A stretch of DNA of 64,000 nucleotides, from contig CAWACK010000001.1 of the NCBI GenBank assembly GCA_963780545.1, positions 1 to 64,000 on the forward strand. Direction: 5' to 3'. Shown piece after piece: positions 17,684-26,299 of this stretch. A program made the translations under genes and the position numbers. The first letter of the stretch is position 1. Every line of letters starts with the position of its first letter. This stretch comes from UBA8941 sp963780545. Lineage in GTDB: Archaea > Thermoproteota > Bathyarchaeia > TCS64. A model generated the notes under the pieces. That model was not told the DNA's origin and made no database searches. It worked only from the letters and a program-made list of their open reading frames with translations.

Positions 17684-17902
17684 TCATCGCCTTCGAGCTG
17701 ATCCTGCTGATCCCAGCTCATCCAACTCATCCTCGGCCTCTTGCTCCTCATCTTCAGCCCTACGCCTCTCGCTTCTCGAAATCCGGTGCCTCCGGCTTTT
17801 TCTGCTGGATGCAATGATGTAGAATAATCCGAGGATCACCCCTATGATGATGGCGATCCATGTGCCCTCGTCGGCCACAGTTCTCACCGATGGCACGCGC
17901 AT
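17684..17902 (-). CDS. small single-pass membrane protein
   Basis: The 72-aa protein has one hydrophobic helix (WIAIIIGVILGLFYIIA, about residues 15-31), an immediately following basic cluster (SSRKSRRHRISRSERRR) and an acidic tail (EDEEQEAEDELDELG). By the positive-inside rule the charged tail is cytoplasmic. The function is unknown. Support comes from the clear membrane topology only. Confidence 0.5.
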   Translation of the reverse strand: MRVPSVRTVADEGTWIAIIIGVILGLFYIIASSRKSRRHRISRSERRRAEDEEQEAEDELDELGSAGSARRR

Positions 17903-18326
17903 CTAATTGATGGTTTGGGGAGTCCACGCGAACGTTGTGGTTCGACGTCGTGGTGCGAGATGAAGTAACCAGCCAAGAGTTGCCGCCACATTCACAGTCC
18001 CCTTGTTTGGGGCACTCCCCCTCGTGCGTGGGAAATAGTCAATGATTATAGATGGCTATTTCCAATATGCAGGATACAGTATTGAATATATAACTACCAC
18101 GAATCATAGGTAAGAACTAAAGATTCTATTTCTATTCTATTTAATGATTTTATGTTTGTGTATTGGGATAAGGTTACGAATAACAGTGCTGGTTTTCATC
18201 GTGATTATTAAGTTAGAGAATTGGAAATGCACAGGTAAGATCCCGAAGCTGACCTCCCGCGCGAGGACTTTGCATCGCCTTTAAACCACATCACTCGTCG
18301 CAAATTATGGGCGATTCTACTGCCGT
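17903..18326. other. 424-base intergenic region with inverted repeat
   Basis: No gene is seen. It contains a perfect 8-bp inverted repeat GGAAATAG/CTATTTCC (18031-18038 and 18056-18063) and a short CCCC/GGGG hairpin near 18000. The right half is AT-rich. It separates the small membrane protein from the ABC exporter and faces the 3' end of the latter. Confidence 0.5.
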
Positions 18327-19640
18327 CTAAGAGGTCTGCTGCTTCCTCTTCCTTAGGCTGAAGTTCGTAAACCTCGAAGTGATTATCCTCTCGGTGGAGA
18401 AGATCCTCGCCGCCACCCAGAGAACCACTAAGGTGAAGACGCTGATGTATGCGATGCTCCTCACAATGATCCAGTAGTTCCCGAGGAGCGCTGCCTTCGT
18501 CGCCAGCATCGTATGGGTGTAGGGGATAGCGAGCAGCACCCACTGGACCGCCGGCGGCAGCATATCGATGTCGCTGAACATGAGAATCATGGCGGGGATG
18601 ATGAGGGGCACTATCAGTATCCCCGTAAGGCTCTGAGCGCTCCTCACGCTGTCTGTGAAGACAGCTAGGCTGATAGCTAGTGCGAGCGCGGAGACGAGGG
18701 TAACGAACATCACTATTCCCAAGAGGAGGTAGCCTATCGGCTGGATGCCGATGCCTGCTCCGGTAAGATTTACGCCTGTCATCTGGGGTGCGAAACTGAA
18801 GGCGGAGTTAGTGTAGTAGCTGAACCCTATTATGTAACTTATAGATCCTGCGATAGCTATGATGATGGAGCCGGTGAGCTTCCCGCTAAGGATGGTGAGT
18901 CTGCCCACAGGGAGGGTCATCAGGGTCTCTAGGGTCTTCTGCTCCTTCTCCAGGGCTATACTGGTCGCAGCCATTTGGATGGCGAAGATCACCATCATCA
19001 TAACCATGATCGGTAGCATAATGCTCTGGCTTAGCATGAGGCTCGTTATTTGGCTTGGAGCGACCTCTATTACATTTCCCTTTATTATCGAGGCGTAGCT
19101 CACAGAGATAGGGTCATGTATCGTCTCGGGGTTCCCGTTCACTCCGGTGGCGACCACCAGGTTCTTGATCAGGGCAAGGGAGTAGTAGTAGTTGTAGACG
19201 TTCACCATGCTCCCGGCAACCTCGGTGCTCGTGGCCTCTGCTAAGTTCAGGTTCTTGAGGTTTCCATAGATCTTGACGTTTCCCTTCATACCCGCCGTTA
19301 TGTTCTGTGAGTACCCGTTTGGAATGTAAACCATAGCAACCGAGCTGGAGTCCTTGAACTTGACGAGGGCATCCTGGAGGCTAGTGGCTTGTATGAAAGT
19401 CGCGGTGTTGTTCGTGGTTATGTACTTGACTAGGGCGTTAGCTATCTGGCCTGTATCATCTGTATAGATCGAGAAGGTGGCTCCCTTTATGGCGGTCTCG
19501 ACGGACTGCTGACTAATCTGGATCCCCTGACCCATGAGTGGATAAAGTAGTAGAGGAAGTAGCACGACGCCAAAGAGTATCTTCGGATCTCTCGCCAGCT
19601 CCTTGATCTCCTTCGAAACGATGCTCGTGAAGCTACCCAA
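18327..19640 (-). CDS. ABC-2 type exporter permease (NatB-like)
   Basis: This 437-aa permease has an N-terminal membrane helix (FGVVLLPLLLYPLMG), a large external domain of about 170 residues and five or six further helices in the C-terminal half, including MLPIMVMMMVIFAIQMAAT and IPLIIPAMILMFS. EKEQKTLETLMTLPVGR is the ABC-2 signature region. The layout matches NatB-type permeases of sodium or drug exporters. Its start overlaps the end of the ATPase gene by eight bases. Confidence 0.85.
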   Translation of the reverse strand: MGSFTSIVSKEIKELARDPKILFGVVLLPLLLYPLMGQGIQISQQSVETAIKGATFSIYTDDTGQIANALVKYITTNNTATFIQATSLQDALVKFKDSSSVAMVYIPNGYSQNITAGMKGNVKIYGNLKNLNLAEATSTEVAGSMVNVYNYYYSLALIKNLVVATGVNGNPETIHDPISVSYASIIKGNVIEVAPSQITSLMLSQSIMLPIMVMMMVIFAIQMAATSIALEKEQKTLETLMTLPVGRLTILSGKLTGSIIIAIAGSISYIIGFSYYTNSAFSFAPQMTGVNLTGAGIGIQPIGYLLLGIVMFVTLVSALALAISLAVFTDSVRSAQSLTGILIVPLIIPAMILMFSDIDMLPPAVQWVLLAIPYTHTMLATKAALLGNYWIIVRSIAYISVFTLVVLWVAARIFSTERIITSRFTNFSLRKRKQQTS

Positions 19641-20364
19641 TATGAGCCGCCTCCATGAATGCCTGCTCTAAATTCTGCGCATTATACCTTGTCTTCAGCT
19701 CCTCGGGAGTACCCTGCGCGACTATGTTTCCGTCGTTTATCAGGGCGACATTATGGCAGAGAAACTCTACCTCCAACATGTTGTGGCTGGAGACAAGAAT
19801 TGTGATTCCCCTCTTCTCTGCGTAGTCCTTGATCATGCCGCGGACATGGTATGCCTGGATAACATCAAGGCCTGATGTGGGTTCGTCGAGGATTGCGACT
19901 CTCGGAGTCATCATGAGGGCTCGCGCGATAAGTAGTCGCCTCTTCATTCCCCTACTGTATCCGTTCACCCTATCCTTGAGCCTGTCTTCTAGGCCACTTA
20001 TTTCCCTTGCAGCCTGAACCATTTCTTCAACGGTCTTTTTATCGTGAGCGTAGAATCCCGCCATGAATCGGAGGTACTCTTCGCCGCTCAAATACTGGTA
20101 TGCGCCAGCGTCTTCAGGGAGGTAGCTGAGTATTTCCCTCACCTTCGCTGCCTCCTTCACGACGTCGTGGCCTGAGACTTCAGCGATGCCAGAAGATGGG
20201 CTGATCAGTGTGCCGAGAATCCTGAGTGTGGTAGTTTTTCCTGCACCGTTGGGTCCTATGAGTCCGAAGATCTCACCTTCTTCTACTGAGAAGCTCACCC
20301 CTTTTAGAGCCTCGAGACTGCCGAAGCTCTTTCGAAGGTCGCTTACTCTTATCGCGGGTCCCAT
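19633..20364 (-). CDS. ABC transporter ATP-binding protein (NatA-like)
   Basis: The 243-aa ATPase has Walker A GPNGAGKTT, signature NGYSRGMKRR (a relaxed LSGGQ), Walker B VAILDEPTSGLD and the switch His in LVSSHNM. It energises the adjacent permease; together they form a two-gene exporter, with the ATPase gene first. The transported compound is unknown. Confidence 0.92.
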   Translation of the reverse strand: MGPAIRVSDLRKSFGSLEALKGVSFSVEEGEIFGLIGPNGAGKTTTLRILGTLISPSSGIAEVSGHDVVKEAAKVREILSYLPEDAGAYQYLSGEEYLRFMAGFYAHDKKTVEEMVQAAREISGLEDRLKDRVNGYSRGMKRRLLIARALMMTPRVAILDEPTSGLDVIQAYHVRGMIKDYAEKRGITILVSSHNMLEVEFLCHNVALINDGNIVAQGTPEELKTRYNAQNLEQAFMEAAHIG

Positions 20365-20479
20365 TTCACATTCCTGCCTCAGATCGGTGTACCCGATTTA
20401 AACCTTCTTTAACGTCATCGATCTTTGGTGAATTGCTATTTTTCTGTTTTCGTGAACGTTGAACCATTTCCAGGTATCC

Positions 20480-22054
20480 TCAGGCCGGTGAGCTCCTTAG
20501 TAATTTTCCCGCCCTTAGGCCCGTGTGTCTTCCATTCTCTACGGTAACAACGCCGTTTACGGTGACATACTCTATTCCCTTCGGGTACTGGATGGGGTTT
20601 TCGAAGGTAGCCGTGTCCTCAATCTTTTCAGGGTCAAATATGGTTATGTCCGCCGCCAATCCGGGTCGGATGAGGCCACGATTCGTTAAGCCATAACTTT
20701 GGGCTGTGAAGCTAGTCATCTTCCTGACTGCTTCCTCTAATCGGAGGACTCCTTCCCTGACATACCGCCCAGCTACACGTGGGAAGCTGCCATAGGCCCT
20801 CGGGTGGGGTTTGCCGAGGACTATGCCGTCGGTGCAGACCATCTGAAGCGGGCTCCTCATTATTGTTCTGACGTCGTCTTCTTGCATAGTAAAGGTCGCC
20901 ATTGTGGCGGCATTCTCCTCCTCGAGTACGAGGTCTAACACCACGTCGGCGGCGGGTTTGTCGAGTTCTTCGGCTATTTGGGAGATGTATTTTCCCTCGA
21001 GATGTTTGTTCCGCTTAGTCTGGACGTTTGTGATGAGTATCCTGTTCCACTCGTTACGGCTTCCCTCGTCGCCCTCATTGTTAAGGTGAGCCGCTATCTT
21101 CTTCCTCGTTTCTCGGTCTCTAAGCCTGGCGAGGAGGCTGTCTAACCCGCCATTGTGAGCCCAAGTGGGTAAGAGGCTTCCGAGAAAAGTGCTTCCAGCG
21201 GTATATGGGTACTGATCGAACACGACATCTATACCTTCTCTGCGAGCCTCCTCAACCGCAGCGAGGGCAAGTGGAGCCTTCCCCCAGTTAGCCCTTCCAT
21301 TGGACTTGAAGTGACTAATATGGACAGATACGCCGGAGTCGCGGCCAACGGAGACGACTTCACCTATTGAGTCGAGAAGCTTATCACCCTCGTTTCTCAT
21401 GTGGACGACGAATGAGCCGCGGTGAGTGGCCACAACCTTGCAGAGCTCAGTGAGCTCCGTAGTGTCGGAGTAGGCGCAGGGTGGATAGATGAGGCCAGTG
21501 CTGAGTCCGACTGCCCCATCCTGTAGCGCTTCTTCGAGTAGCCTCTTCATCTCCCCGAGCTCCGCCGGTTTCAACCTCCTATCCTCCATCCCCAAAGCCA
21601 AGAGGCGGAGGTTTCCGTGGCCGACGAGAGACGCTACATTCACAGCCGGCTTAGCGGCTTCGACCTTCGCCAAATACTCACCGAAGCTCCTCCAGTCCCA
21701 CTCGATCTTCGGGTCACCGTTGAGGCCTGAGAGGTATCGACGCCACATGTCGACGACATCGCTTCTAAGGGGCGCTTCACCGAGACCATCCTGCCCTACG
21801 ACCTCTGTGGTGACGCCCTGCATTATCTTGATCTTCGCATCAGGCTCCGAAATGAGAACTAGGTCGCTGTGGCTGTGGGCGTCGATGAAGCCTGGGGCTA
21901 CAATTAAACCGGAGGCGTCTATTGTCTCCTTCGCCTTCGACTTCACCTCCCCCACCGCTGAGATCAGCCCCTTCGAGACGGCGACGTCCCCTGGGTGCCA
22001 AGGGTTTCCCGAACCATCGACTATTCTACCACCCTTAATTACGAGGTCATACAT
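20480..22054 (-). CDS. N-acyl-D-amino-acid deacylase family amidohydrolase
   Basis: This is an amidohydrolase of about 524 aa starting at ATG 22054 (MYDLVIKGG). It shows the D-aminoacylase layout: IVDGSGNPWHPGDVAV, the metal motif APGFIDAHSHSD, VTTEVVGQDG, VHMRNEGD, VHISHFKSNG, a C-terminal CTDGIVLGKPHPRAYGSFPRV and the closing beta domain with PKGIEYVTVNG. Family members deacylate N-acyl-D-amino acids or related dipeptides. It could serve peptide scavenging alongside alanine dehydrogenase. Confidence 0.88.
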   Translation of the reverse strand: MYDLVIKGGRIVDGSGNPWHPGDVAVSKGLISAVGEVKSKAKETIDASGLIVAPGFIDAHSHSDLVLISEPDAKIKIMQGVTTEVVGQDGLGEAPLRSDVVDMWRRYLSGLNGDPKIEWDWRSFGEYLAKVEAAKPAVNVASLVGHGNLRLLALGMEDRRLKPAELGEMKRLLEEALQDGAVGLSTGLIYPPCAYSDTTELTELCKVVATHRGSFVVHMRNEGDKLLDSIGEVVSVGRDSGVSVHISHFKSNGRANWGKAPLALAAVEEARREGIDVVFDQYPYTAGSTFLGSLLPTWAHNGGLDSLLARLRDRETRKKIAAHLNNEGDEGSRNEWNRILITNVQTKRNKHLEGKYISQIAEELDKPAADVVLDLVLEEENAATMATFTMQEDDVRTIMRSPLQMVCTDGIVLGKPHPRAYGSFPRVAGRYVREGVLRLEEAVRKMTSFTAQSYGLTNRGLIRPGLAADITIFDPEKIEDTATFENPIQYPKGIEYVTVNGVVTVENGRHTGLRAGKLLRSSPA

Positions 22055-22185
22055 CTGGCTACTCTTCATCTAGCTTAGTTTAAACGATTTAGGGGCGCAC
22101 ATCGAGGACTCCACAAGAAGTATCGGCTTATGCTCAAGTCGGGCCCTAATTCTTCCATTCTGTATACGCTAAGCTGAATTAATGC

Positions 22186-22689
22186 TCAGTTTCCGCTTTT
22201 TGGTTTCCTCTTCAGCTCTGTCCCGCAGACTGGGCAGACGTTATCCTCCTGTGGGGAGTCAAAGACCATTCTACACCCTGGGCAGTAGATGGACCAGTTT
22301 AGCACCTTCTTTATGCCCTTCGTCGCTTGGGCTACAAATCGGAACCCCAGCTTTGAGGCCATGTTTTGAACCGAGTAGTCATCGGAGACTACTATAGGCT
22401 CTTTTCCGTCGGCTTTCAGCTGAAGTCCGAGTGCTAGCAGTTGTTTGTCGGTGAGTGAGAGCTTGTGCGACTCACCGGAGGATTTTGCCTTTACTTCGAG
22501 TTCCATGCTCCACTTTTTCTCAGGTGTTAGCTCCTTTAGTCTCCCTGAGCTCCTCGCCCCCTCGTATCTTAGTCTACCAAACTCCTCCCTGATCTCATCA
22601 AGTACGTCGGGGACAGTGTAGTATTCCTCATCCGCTGACAGGTTGTATCCCTGGATGAAGGCGGAGGTGTCCAGGATGATGTGTCTCAA
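22186..22689 (-). CDS. nob1: Nob1 endoribonuclease (PIN domain plus zinc ribbon)
   Basis: The 167-aa protein has an N-terminal PIN domain (IILDTSAFIQG; LSLTDKQLLALG; IVVSDDYSVQNMA provide the acidic active-site residues) and a C-terminal zinc ribbon CPGC ... CPVC. This is the archaeal Nob1 arrangement, which cleaves the 3' end of 16S rRNA precursor during small-subunit maturation. It lies ten bases downstream of the NAD kinase gene, so the two are probably co-transcribed. Confidence 0.92.
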   Translation of the reverse strand: MRHIILDTSAFIQGYNLSADEEYYTVPDVLDEIREEFGRLRYEGARSSGRLKELTPEKKWSMELEVKAKSSGESHKLSLTDKQLLALGLQLKADGKEPIVVSDDYSVQNMASKLGFRFVAQATKGIKKVLNWSIYCPGCRMVFDSPQEDNVCPVCGTELKRKPKSGN

Positions 22690-22699
22690 AGTGCCATCC

Positions 22700-23536
22700 T
22701 CACTGGGATTGGAGGTGGGTGAGTCTGCTCTTCAACCTCCCGTAGAAGGGCTTTAACCTTATGAATCGGGTTTTGTGCCTTGAGACCTGCACTTCGACTG
22801 TGGAGAGGGGTTTAAGTCCAGTATACACTTTCCCGTCGACGATGGCGAGGGCGTCTGCCCTCGGCTTCCTCAGCTCGATCGTCACCTTCGACAGAATAGG
22901 GAGAGTTATGCTCCGAAAATAGCTGTATGGGTTTACTGCGGTGAGGATCATGGCGTCCACCCCTGGGGCGAGGATCGATCCGCCGGCGGATAGGTTATAG
23001 GCCGTCGATCCAGTCGGAGTTGAAACAATGATCCCATCCGCCTGAATCTCAGTTATCTGTTCGTCGTCGACGCTGAGTCTGCAGATGAGCATCTTCGATG
23101 GTAGTGACGACGATACGAGTACCTCATTGAGTGCATCTGGGAAGGCGTCCTCCATCTTGAGGCAGTGGCTGCGGAGCTTGAGACACTCCTCAAGCTCGTA
23201 GTTCCCTGCGACCGCTTTCTCGATAGCGGGCTCGATTTCATCCTTTAGCACCTCGCAGAGGAAGCCTCGGCGACCCATGTTGACGCCGAGGAGGGGGGTC
23301 TCGGGTATCTTAAGCCCCATCGCTGTCCTTAGGATCGTTCCATCGCCCCCCACTGCTACGACGAAGTCGGCTTCTATGTCTGTGAGGTCAACTGTGTTCG
23401 TATCCATCTCGAGGGCCATCGCCGTCTCTGTCTCAACAGAGACCTCGACCCCCTTCGATTGGAGAAGTTCGATGACCTTCTTCGCGACGGGAAAAACATC
23501 CTTAATGTCGATCCTTGATACGACGCCAACCCTCAA
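22700..23536 (-). CDS. nadK: NAD kinase
   Basis: The 278-aa protein carries the NAD-kinase ATP motif VAVGGDGTILRTA, the following NMGRRGFLCEV, and the NAD-binding TPTGSTAYNLSAGG. It phosphorylates NAD(H) to NADP(H). The start is a TTG at 23536 (LRVGVVSRIDIKD). It lies between pcm upstream (41-base gap) and nob1 downstream (10 bases) in a minus-strand run. Confidence 0.93.
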   Translation of the reverse strand: MRVGVVSRIDIKDVFPVAKKVIELLQSKGVEVSVETETAMALEMDTNTVDLTDIEADFVVAVGGDGTILRTAMGLKIPETPLLGVNMGRRGFLCEVLKDEIEPAIEKAVAGNYELEECLKLRSHCLKMEDAFPDALNEVLVSSSLPSKMLICRLSVDDEQITEIQADGIIVSTPTGSTAYNLSAGGSILAPGVDAMILTAVNPYSYFRSITLPILSKVTIELRKPRADALAIVDGKVYTGLKPLSTVEVQVSRHKTRFIRLKPFYGRLKSRLTHLQSQ

Positions 23537-23577
23537 GATGGTTCACCTGAGAAGACTCCCAACATTGATTTAAAGCC

Positions 23578-24249
23578 TCACCGCTGCGTCCATCCATGCT
23601 CCCCGATGAGTGGGACGTATGCAACCTGCATCAGTGTCCGCTTAGTTATTTCTCCATCACTGCCTTTTTCCAGGAGAATCAGGTCCTGGCCGTAGAGGCC
23701 AGCCTCCCCTATGGGTGCGATCATCCTCCCAGGTGCCTTCAGCTGCTCCACGAGGGGTGGTGGGAAGTTCGGGCTCGCCGCCGTTATGCTAATAGCGTCG
23801 TAGGGGGAGGCTTCAGGGTAGCCTAGGGTGCCATCGCCGAGTATTAGTTTAACGTCGCCATAACCGGTCCTTTTTAGATTTTCTAGGGCGAATTCATACG
23901 TCGCCTTGTTTATCTCAATGGCTACTACGATGCCCGAATCCTCTACGAGTTCACGGGCCAACGCCGCCCCGTATCCAGAGCCTCCGCCGACCTCCAGTAA
24001 ACGGTCTCCCCGTTTTAGCTTAAGTGGCTCATAGGTAACCGGGTACATATACGGTGCAGAGATGGTTTGCCTGCCATCCCCTGGGATGGGGCTCGGAGAA
24101 TCTGCATATGCATACTCCCTTAGACTTGGCTCCATGAACTCCTCCCTGGCCACCTTCAGCATGGCACCTACCATGGCCTCCGAGGTAACGTAGCCAGCTG
24201 CTCTATACCTGTCTACCATAGCTTGGCGCTGCTTGGAGTAGTTCACCAT
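23578..24249 (-). CDS. pcm: protein-L-isoaspartate O-methyltransferase
   Basis: The 223-aa protein matches Pcm: YADSPSPIPGDGRQTISAP is the family active-loop region, LLEVGGGSGYGAALAREL is the SAM motif I, and GDGTLGYPEASPYDAISIT follows. It repairs isoaspartyl residues in aged proteins. The ATG at 24249 has a TATA-like element in the short gap before the upstream CoA transferase. Confidence 0.93.
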   Translation of the reverse strand: MVNYSKQRQAMVDRYRAAGYVTSEAMVGAMLKVAREEFMEPSLREYAYADSPSPIPGDGRQTISAPYMYPVTYEPLKLKRGDRLLEVGGGSGYGAALARELVEDSGIVVAIEINKATYEFALENLKRTGYGDVKLILGDGTLGYPEASPYDAISITAASPNFPPPLVEQLKAPGRMIAPIGEAGLYGQDLILLEKGSDGEITKRTLMQVAYVPLIGEHGWTQR

Positions 24250-24293
24250 CTATATCATTGATTTAGGGTAAAATGAGGATTAAAAGGGTTAGT

Positions 24294-25445
24294 TTAGACG
24301 ATGACTCCGGTTGCACGGAGTTCATCGCACTTTGCTTGGCTGTAGCCGAGGAGGCTCTTAAGGACCTCGTCGTTGTGCTCTCCAAGTACTGGGGCTAGCA
24401 TCCTGATTGTGGCCGGCGTCTTACTATATTTGACGGGGTGCTGTGGAACCCTGTATTTGCCAGCCGTCTTATGGTTGATCTCGACAACCGTCTCCCTGGC
24501 CTTGACCTGGGGGTCCTCGAGCATGTCGGGGATATGGTGTACGGGGGCGCAGGGGACCGCCTTAGAAACGAGTGCCTCGATGGCTTCCTCGGCGGTGTAT
24601 CCAGCGACCCACTTCTTGAACATTTCACCACTTTCATCCATCGAGTCGACGCCCATCGCCTTAAAGACTCTGTCTTCCATGTCCTGATCGGCTGCGACGT
24701 AGATGTCTTTCCCATCCTTCGTTTTGAATATGCCCCAGGCGCCGATGTCTTTCCTCTTCTTCCTAGTCACCCAGGGGAGTTCACCGCTGAGGGTGTAGCT
24801 GGTGATGCTTACGCCACTCTGGGCGATCATTACATCGAGCTGGGACACGTCGATTAGTTGCCCCTCACCGGTCCTATCCCTGTGTCTGAGGGCACCGAGA
24901 ATGGCAATGGTGGCGTAGAGGCCGGGGTCGAGGTCTCCGTGGTACTCCGCGGGGACAACTGGCGGTCCATTCGGATCGATGTTGTCACCTGATAGTCGCA
25001 GCCAACTGCTCTGGCTCTCGGCGATGGGCGCGAAGCTCGTGCGGTCCCTGAAGGGCCCATCGAGGCCGAAGCCACTAAGGCTTGCATATATGATGTCGGG
25101 TTTGATAATCTTCATTTGCTCGTAGCCGAGACCTAGCTTATCCATCGTACCGCGCTTAAAGTTCTCTACTACGATGTCACTCTTCTTTGCCAAATCCTTG
25201 ACTATCTCAAGCGCCTTTGGATCCTTGAGGTTGAAGGCGAGGCCCTTCTTATTCCTATTGAAGTAGTGGAACGAGCTGCTCATTCCACCGAAGAGGTTGT
25301 TGCCGAGCCTGTTGATCTCCCCCCACGGGGGCTCAACCTTGAGTACCTCTGCACCCATGTCAGCGAGGATCATTGTCGCGTAGGGGCCGTAGTAGACGTG
25401 ACTAAAGTCCAGTATACGGATGCCATCGAGCATACCCTTTCCCAT
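24294..25445 (-). CDS. class III CoA transferase (CaiB/BaiF family)
   Basis: The product matches family III CoA transferases: GIRILDFSHVYYGPYATMIL at the N-terminus, ADMGAEVLKVEPP, FNRNKKGLAFNL, SLSGFGLDGPF, and the catalytic Asp in HGDLDPGLYA. These enzymes move CoA between carboxylic acids, for example carnitine, formate/oxalate or bile-acid CoA. The substrate cannot be told. I choose the ATG at 25445, with GGTG seven bases upstream; a GTG at 25454 and an ATG at 25433 are alternatives. Confidence 0.88.
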   Translation of the reverse strand: MGKGMLDGIRILDFSHVYYGPYATMILADMGAEVLKVEPPWGEINRLGNNLFGGMSSSFHYFNRNKKGLAFNLKDPKALEIVKDLAKKSDIVVENFKRGTMDKLGLGYEQMKIIKPDIIYASLSGFGLDGPFRDRTSFAPIAESQSSWLRLSGDNIDPNGPPVVPAEYHGDLDPGLYATIAILGALRHRDRTGEGQLIDVSQLDVMIAQSGVSITSYTLSGELPWVTRKKRKDIGAWGIFKTKDGKDIYVAADQDMEDRVFKAMGVDSMDESGEMFKKWVAGYTAEEAIEALVSKAVPCAPVHHIPDMLEDPQVKARETVVEINHKTAGKYRVPQHPVKYSKTPATIRMLAPVLGEHNDEVLKSLLGYSQAKCDELRATGVIV

Positions 25446-25531
25446 TGTATTCACCGAATCCTCTGAAAGAGAAGGGCTGACCGGATAAAGTTTATGCAGT
25501 TGATGCCTCTGAGCCTTACGCGCGTCGGAAG

Positions 25532-25723
25532 ATGTTGCGACACCTCATAAGCAAACTACGAGGTTACTTCAAGGAATACTTAAACAGCTACGATAGAGGG
25601 CGTAGAAAATACGGAGTATCGTGGACGATATTCACAGTTTCCTTGTTGCTATTAGTCGTCATCCTAATCGCTTTTGCACTGGGACTCGCTATATTCATCC
25701 TGCCTATCCTTAGAGCTGCCTAA
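25532..25723 (+). CDS. small single-pass membrane protein
   Basis: The 63-aa protein has a basic N-terminal amphipathic part (LRHLISKLRGYFKEYLNSYDRGRRKY) and one long hydrophobic helix (WTIFTVSLLLLVVILIAFAL). It converges with the MCT-1-like gene, overlapping it by four bases at the stop codons. The function is unknown. The clear topology and unbroken frame support it. Confidence 0.5.
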   Translation: MLRHLISKLRGYFKEYLNSYDRGRRKYGVSWTIFTVSLLLLVVILIAFALGLAIFILPILRAA

Positions 25724-26151
25724 AGCTTCGCAGCCCAGATCTTATCGCCGACGTAGTGTAGGTTCTTTATTGCTTTTCCCCTCTTCTCGGCCAATATTGC
25801 GGCGGATGATCTCAGAGCCTTCCCTATGGCGAGGGCCTTACCGTGCTTTACATCACGTACAACGACTACTTCACCCTCCTCGAAAGGATTTTTAATCTCT
25901 GTTATCCCTGGGGCCATCACGTCAGCCCCTTTGCAGATAAAGGGTATAGCACCCATATCTACGACAACTGTTGGCATCGAGTCGATGCACTTACACATTA
26001 ACGTTGGGTAAAGGCCGCTCTCTGCTCGGAAAAGGAGGATCTCATCATCTAGAAGGTAGATCTTGGCACCATCCTCTGTCTCTGCCTCTTCAACTCTTAT
26101 TGGAGAATGATCCGTGAAGTACTTTGATGCCTCTTCGAGAAGACTTCGCAC
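25720..26151 (-). CDS. PUA-domain RNA-binding protein, MCT-1/Tma20-like
   Basis: The C-terminal half is a PUA domain (VVDMGAIPFICKGADVMAPGI, then VVRDVKHGKALAIGKAL), preceded by the pre-PUA domain typical of MCT-1/Tma20 homologues. These proteins bind the small ribosomal subunit or tRNA and act in translation re-initiation or recycling. The annotated GTG (26151) seems too far in: codons upstream in the same frame (RRRALRRQ) look like the basic family N-terminus, and an out-of-frame ATG lies at 26183. A one-base deletion near there would explain this. Confidence 0.8.
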   Translation of the reverse strand: MRSLLEEASKYFTDHSPIRVEEAETEDGAKIYLLDDEILLFRAESGLYPTLMCKCIDSMPTVVVDMGAIPFICKGADVMAPGITEIKNPFEEGEVVVVRDVKHGKALAIGKALRSSAAILAEKRGKAIKNLHYVGDKIWAAKL

Positions 26152-26299
26152 GTCTTGTCGCCTGAGTGCGCGTCTCCTCTCATTTTGGGTGCAGAATCAC
26201 TCATCGAGACACATGTGGGCCGTGGAAGTTAAGAATTCTACGCGTGCTGCGTCGACGTCAGAGAGGAGTGTAGCAAGTCACGCGTGTGCTTCTCTGCTT

